Assembly: GCA_930367215.1 (NCBI GenBank)
Contig: OV884059.1
Coordinates: 20,484,945 to 20,548,944, forward strand
Direction of reading: 5' to 3'
Source: Pollenia angustigena
Lineage: Eukaryota; Arthropoda; Insecta; Diptera; Polleniidae
DNA: 64,000 nucleotides
The translations under genes were made by a program, and so were the position numbers. Shown here piece after piece: positions 61,401 through 64,000 of this stretch (the stretch's first letter is position 1; each line of letters begins with the position of its first letter). Under the pieces are notes generated by a model. The model had not been told where the DNA came from, searched no databases, and was given only the letters and a program-made list of their open reading frames with translations.

Positions 61401-63746
61401 AATGCTGGAAGTGACTATTTTTACTTTCGTTTAAAAGATTACCCCGATCGAAATGCAATTACAAAAAGATCTGTTTTATCTCAAATAGCAAAACTTTTTG
61501 ACCCTGCCGGCTGGCTTTCCCCCAAAATTATCGTTGCCAAAATCATAATGCAACAAATCTGGAAAGATGAAACAAATTGGGATGAAGATCTTAAGCCATC
61601 AACCCTTCTACAGTGGCGGGCGTTTTTAGATGACTACGCAAACATAGAAACAATAAAAATTCCTCGATTTGTGGACTTTGACCCATCCTACTCAATCCAA
61701 TTACACGGCTTTTGTGACGCATCCGAGAAAGCTTACGCCGCCACATTATATATACGTACAGAGTTTCAAAATTGTGTATCATCTCATCTGCTGGTGGCGA
61801 AAACTAAAGTAGCCCCAGTTAAATTTGTGTCACTGCCTAGAAAAGAACTCTGCGGAGCGGAACTCATGGCTACGATGATCGAATTTATTCAGTCTCAACT
61901 AAATTTTCGAAGCTACAAATTATTTTTATGGACTGATTCAACCATAGTTTTAGCCTGGCTGCAAAAACCCCCGAACAGGTGGAAAACCTTTGTCGAAAAC
62001 AGAGTCTCTTCAATAATCGATAAAGTTGGAAGTCAATCTTGGTCTCATGTTGACTCTAAAAATAATCCCGCTGATCTAGCATCCCGTGGACTCACGATAA
62101 CCCAACTTGCAACAAATGATTTGTGGTGGCATGGACCTCAATGGCTCCGATTGCCTCAGAATGAATGGCCTAAAAATGCATTAAATTTTTCTACTGAAGA
62201 AGAAGCAAAGCCTGTTCGCACCCACGTTATTCACTTTGAAAACTCTGATATATTAAAGGATTTCTCAGATTTCCCCAGAGCCATGCGAATCGTCTGTCGA
62301 ATTTTTCGTTTTTATTACCGGTGCCACAGGACTTTGCGTAATAAGTTGGTAACTACCCCGGACTTAACTAAAACTGAGTTGGATCATGCAAGATCGCGCT
62401 TAGTAATTTCCTGTCAAAAATTGTACTTTCATCCTGAATATGAGTTACTGTCCAAAGGTTCAGAAATCTCACGAAAAAGTCATTTATTGACTTTTAACCC
62501 ATTTTTGGACTCTACTGGCACTATGAGGATAAACGGCCGACTTTCTAATTCGCCAATGTTAACCTATAACGAAAGGTTTCCGATTTTATTGCCTTATCGT
62601 GGCTGCTATACCAGACTGTTTCTAGACTACCTACATAGATTCTCACTTCACGGTCAGAATGCTCTGCTTTACAGATTAATGCGTCTTCATTATTACGTCC
62701 CCAAGCTTAAAGTCCTAATAAAAAGTATTGTATCGCAGTGTCGGATTTGCGTAATACAAAAGCGAAAAAAAAGTGAGCAAATGATGGCCCCGTTACCCCC
62801 CGAGAGGACTACGCTTTCACGTCCGTTTACAAATACTGGTGTTGATTTCGCAGGTCCTTTCGATATTAAGACATATGCTGGTCGCGGTTGCAGGGTCACC
62901 AAGGGTTACGTGTTGGTATTTGTATGCTTTGCGACCAAGGCAATACATCTTGAGGCCACAAGTGAGATATCAACTGAAGCCTTCCTAGCTGCGTTTGCAC
63001 GTTTTTTCTCTCGTCGTGGGTCTCCAAATGCTATGTACTCCGATAATGGTACTGCATTTGTGGGCGCTGCCCGTTTATTGGACGGTGATAAATCACAGTT
63101 TTTAACACTTGTTCGGCGAAAATTGCTCAATCAACACAGTTTTACCCTTTTGGAATGGCATTTTATCCCACCTGGTGCTCCACACATGGGAGGTCTCTGG
63201 GAAGCTGGCGTGAAAAGCTTCAAGACTCACCTTAAAAGAATTTCTCATTGTCAGAGCTTCACATATGAAGAATTTTCCACTATGCTAGCTCGAGTCGAAG
63301 CATGTTTAAATTCCAGACCTTTGAGCCCAATGAGCGAAAATCCATCAGACATTTGTGCACTCACCCCAGGACATTTCTTGATTGGGAGTCCACTGTTATC
63401 ACCCCCAGAGCCTGATCTTACAAGCCATTCGTTGAGTTATGTAAGTCGTTGGCAAAAATTAAAGGTATTACATCACCATTTTGCTCAAAGGTGGAAAGAG
63501 GAATATCTCAAGGAGCTCCATAAACGCATTAAATGGAAATACCCCCAGCGTGATTACGCTATGGGTGACTTAGTCATTATTCGACAAGAAAATCTACCCC
63601 CAAATCAATGGCGGCTTGGCCGTATTGAAAAAGTTATTCGTGGTAACGATAGCAGAGTTAGAGTCGCTGAAATACGAACAGCCACTGGCATCGTTACTCG
63701 GCCTATAGTTAAACTCGTACTACTTCCCAACCCTGAACAACAATAA
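58407..63746 (+). CDS. BEL/Pao gag-pol polyprotein
   Basis: An uninterrupted frame of 1779 residues; translation more likely starts at the second ATG (58464, MSRLDSF). In order it shows a gag-like region (about 30-330) and CCHC-type zinc motifs, CTLCPNTHPLRLC near 360 and C..C..H/C motifs at 392-420. The aspartic protease has DSASE near 515. The reverse transcriptase has NADIEKMYRQI near 846 and YVDD near 925. RNase H has GFCDASEKAY near 1100 and TDSTIVLAWL near 1174. The integrase has an HHCC-like QCRICVIQ, GVDFAGPF near 1477, SDNGTAF near 1543 and GLWEAGVK near 1598. A C-terminal domain of the type seen in BEL integrases (about 1680-1779) follows. All key residues are present, so it could be functional. 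Confidence 0.95.
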   Translation: MSLNFKFVIQLYFKIIQSIMSRLDSFIRASDRVVEFQSYFESLPSDAHSVHTLEIHKDEIVRLWSDFRSCYDDILNKFHELEKDVELETLKSRFYSTFEAHVKVLSKSNELLDALCQKASQNTPSNPNSTPQINSTNHISLPPCDTEIFCGDYQSWPTFRDMFTALYRNSTRLSPVEKMCHLLKKTQGEARELLRTCPITNDGFEMAWQNLVNRYENKRILINAQLKILFNLSPISKETGSNIRRIQRTINDCVTNLTLLQIDTVNWDTIFVYICSTCLPEITLSLWEQSLPNSTDLPTWKQMDSFLTSRCQTLESVADIRTTLVNSNSSYNNKKPNSSDPKKLKSYRTSTSHPNDNPGKCTLCPNTHPLRLCPTFLGLPVAERFSIVKKQKRCTNCLGISHEFKNCKSQYVCHICKQKHHSLLHKTETVSNIAESQPVPRNVAPALNKNENNSHNINPPQTSSLNLNPSTSAQAAIQMRQSYSTQLQSTSNSTVLLGTALVDIYSNDLKVTVRALIDSASEATFISKRLQGKLSLESRSSQTQIHGLNEALTAISTQRCYIQIGSPIDSSFETHADAFVVKKLTGHLPYYPLSALKIGEFADLQMADTHLHKCSEIDILLGGDLYPKIIRNGMRWNHSQALVAQQTVFGWIVTGRISERTCVESVSSFYNEIALNQQLQKFWELEEVSKKPRLSEEDSYCERFYKSTTYRLENGRFVVSLPFRLEYPENLNIGFSRHIALAQFLRNESKLIKNPPLKSEYDHVISEYAVLKQMTAVIPSDTNNTYYLPHHAVLKPDSTTTKLRVVFNASSPSSNGNSLNDLLYPGPILQSDLTILILRWRLFRYVFNADIEKMYRQISVNPNHTPFQRIIFRDSPQNNPQDFELNTVTFGVNCAPYLAIRTLLELARISEKTNPVASEILRNNMYVDDVLAGAHTISSAVSARDELTKVLHSAGFFLRKWTANNEHLLKGISPDHLLDAEFLKLSDSCTTKTLGLRWNAGSDYFYFRLKDYPDRNAITKRSVLSQIAKLFDPAGWLSPKIIVAKIIMQQIWKDETNWDEDLKPSTLLQWRAFLDDYANIETIKIPRFVDFDPSYSIQLHGFCDASEKAYAATLYIRTEFQNCVSSHLLVAKTKVAPVKFVSLPRKELCGAELMATMIEFIQSQLNFRSYKLFLWTDSTIVLAWLQKPPNRWKTFVENRVSSIIDKVGSQSWSHVDSKNNPADLASRGLTITQLATNDLWWHGPQWLRLPQNEWPKNALNFSTEEEAKPVRTHVIHFENSDILKDFSDFPRAMRIVCRIFRFYYRCHRTLRNKLVTTPDLTKTELDHARSRLVISCQKLYFHPEYELLSKGSEISRKSHLLTFNPFLDSTGTMRINGRLSNSPMLTYNERFPILLPYRGCYTRLFLDYLHRFSLHGQNALLYRLMRLHYYVPKLKVLIKSIVSQCRICVIQKRKKSEQMMAPLPPERTTLSRPFTNTGVDFAGPFDIKTYAGRGCRVTKGYVLVFVCFATKAIHLEATSEISTEAFLAAFARFFSRRGSPNAMYSDNGTAFVGAARLLDGDKSQFLTLVRRKLLNQHSFTLLEWHFIPPGAPHMGGLWEAGVKSFKTHLKRISHCQSFTYEEFSTMLARVEACLNSRPLSPMSENPSDICALTPGHFLIGSPLLSPPEPDLTSHSLSYVSRWQKLKVLHHHFAQRWKEEYLKELHKRIKWKYPQRDYAMGDLVIIRQENLPPNQWRLGRIEKVIRGNDSRVRVAEIRTATGIVTRPIVKLVLLPNPEQQ

Positions 63747-63781
63747 CAATTCCTTTTTTTTTATCTATTTATAGTAACACA

Positions 63782-64000
63782 ATGCCACGTCTCAACCGAA
63801 GAAGTCTTTCGCCGTTAGAAGAAGAAACTCGCAACCGTCGTCGTCATTATCCTAACCATCACACCAGTTCTGCAGATTGCCGTTTATGTCGTAAAGATCA
63901 TGCACTAAGAAAATGCCTTAAATTCAAAAAGATGAATGTCTCGGAAAAACTAAAGGTTGTCCGACGCTATCGGTATTGTGAAAATTGCCTGGCACATTCT
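63782..64000 (+). CDS. Second BEL/Pao frame: zinc-motif protein, partial at window end
   Basis: An ATG 35 nt after the gag-pol stop opens a frame of at least 73 codons (MPRLNRRSLSPLEEE...) that is still open at the window edge. It has a basic N-terminus, then CRLCRKDHALRKC and a Y/C-rich CENCL. This has the same spacing (C-x2-C-x3-H-x4-C, then C-x2-C) as the zinc region of the gag-pol frame, so it looks like a diverged duplicate of that domain. What follows is unknown; BEL elements sometimes carry a third gene here. Confidence 0.7.
   Translation, partial: MPRLNRRSLSPLEEETRNRRRHYPNHHTSSADCRLCRKDHALRKCLKFKKMNVSEKLKVVRRYRYCENCLAHS

Larger units (their letters stand above)
56715..64000 (+). mobile_element. 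BEL/Pao LTR retrotransposon, 5' portion (runs off the window)
   Basis: It replaces the expected spacer sequence from about 56715. It contains a long untranslated leader, a gag-pol frame (58407-63746) and the start of a second frame (63782 on). The order protease, reverse transcriptase, RNase H, integrase and the protein motifs are those of the BEL/Pao group. The right end and 3' LTR are outside the window, so its size and target duplication cannot be measured. Confidence 0.9.

Overview
The window is a piece of the tandem replication-dependent histone gene array of an insect, most likely a higher (calyptrate) fly. The histone proteins match Drosophila-type canonical H2A, H2B, H3.2 and H4. The spacers are very AT-rich, the 3' ends carry the metazoan histone stem-loop plus a purine-rich downstream element, and the mobile elements are jockey-like non-LTR and BEL/Pao elements. 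The species is an inference; I cannot name it.

Layout. Five histone units lie head to tail with a basic period of about 6.2-6.27 kb: H4(-), H3(+), H2B(-), H2A(+), then a 3.2 kb AT-rich spacer. H4/H3 and H2B/H2A are divergent pairs with TATA boxes back to back. No H1 gene is present in any unit. Unit 1 has H4 at 2604-2915, H3 at 8414, H2B at 9744 and H2A at 10400 (start codon ACG). Unit 2 spans 14030-17039 and unit 3 spans 20230-23242; both are uninterrupted. Unit 4 has H4 at 26502, then 10.3 kb of inserted DNA, then H3 at 37421, H2B at 38757 and H2A at 39413. Unit 5 has H4 at 43005, H3 at 46531, H2B at 47863 and H2A at 53749. The following spacer is broken at about 56.7 kb by a BEL/Pao LTR element that runs off the right edge.

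The main discovery is a group of related non-LTR retrotransposons that insert only in histone core promoters here. Element A (2988-8086) and element B (26886-32178) sit at the identical nucleotide of the H4 promoter in units 1 and 4. Element C (43579-46442, 5'-truncated) sits in the H3 promoter and element D (48458-53673) in the H2A promoter of unit 5. All four lie in the sense direction of the histone gene. In all four the 3' junction lies 12-13 nt downstream of the TATA box, at a G[GC]G[CA]AA motif, and the clean target duplications (13-14 bp) run from that nick to about the transcription start. The element 5' end therefore falls at the host +1 under the host TATA box. Element 5' leaders resemble histone mRNA leaders: element B starts with 38 nt identical to the H2B leader, D has a diverged version, and A is joined to the H4 leader. 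This suggests that the elements are transcribed from histone promoters and carry histone leaders with them. A, B and D have intact ORF1 (gag-like, three zinc knuckles) and ORF2 (APE endonuclease plus reverse transcriptase), so they look potentially active.

Consequences for the genes. Two H4, one H3 and one H2A copy have lost their TATA box. The H3 copy behind element C carries D106A, the H2A of unit 1 has lost its ATG, and the H2A of unit 4 has K8N. Between element B and the H3 of unit 4 lie about 4.9 kb of other repeats: a 1372-bp tandem duplication, a tRNA-like pol III sequence, and a small inverted-repeat element.
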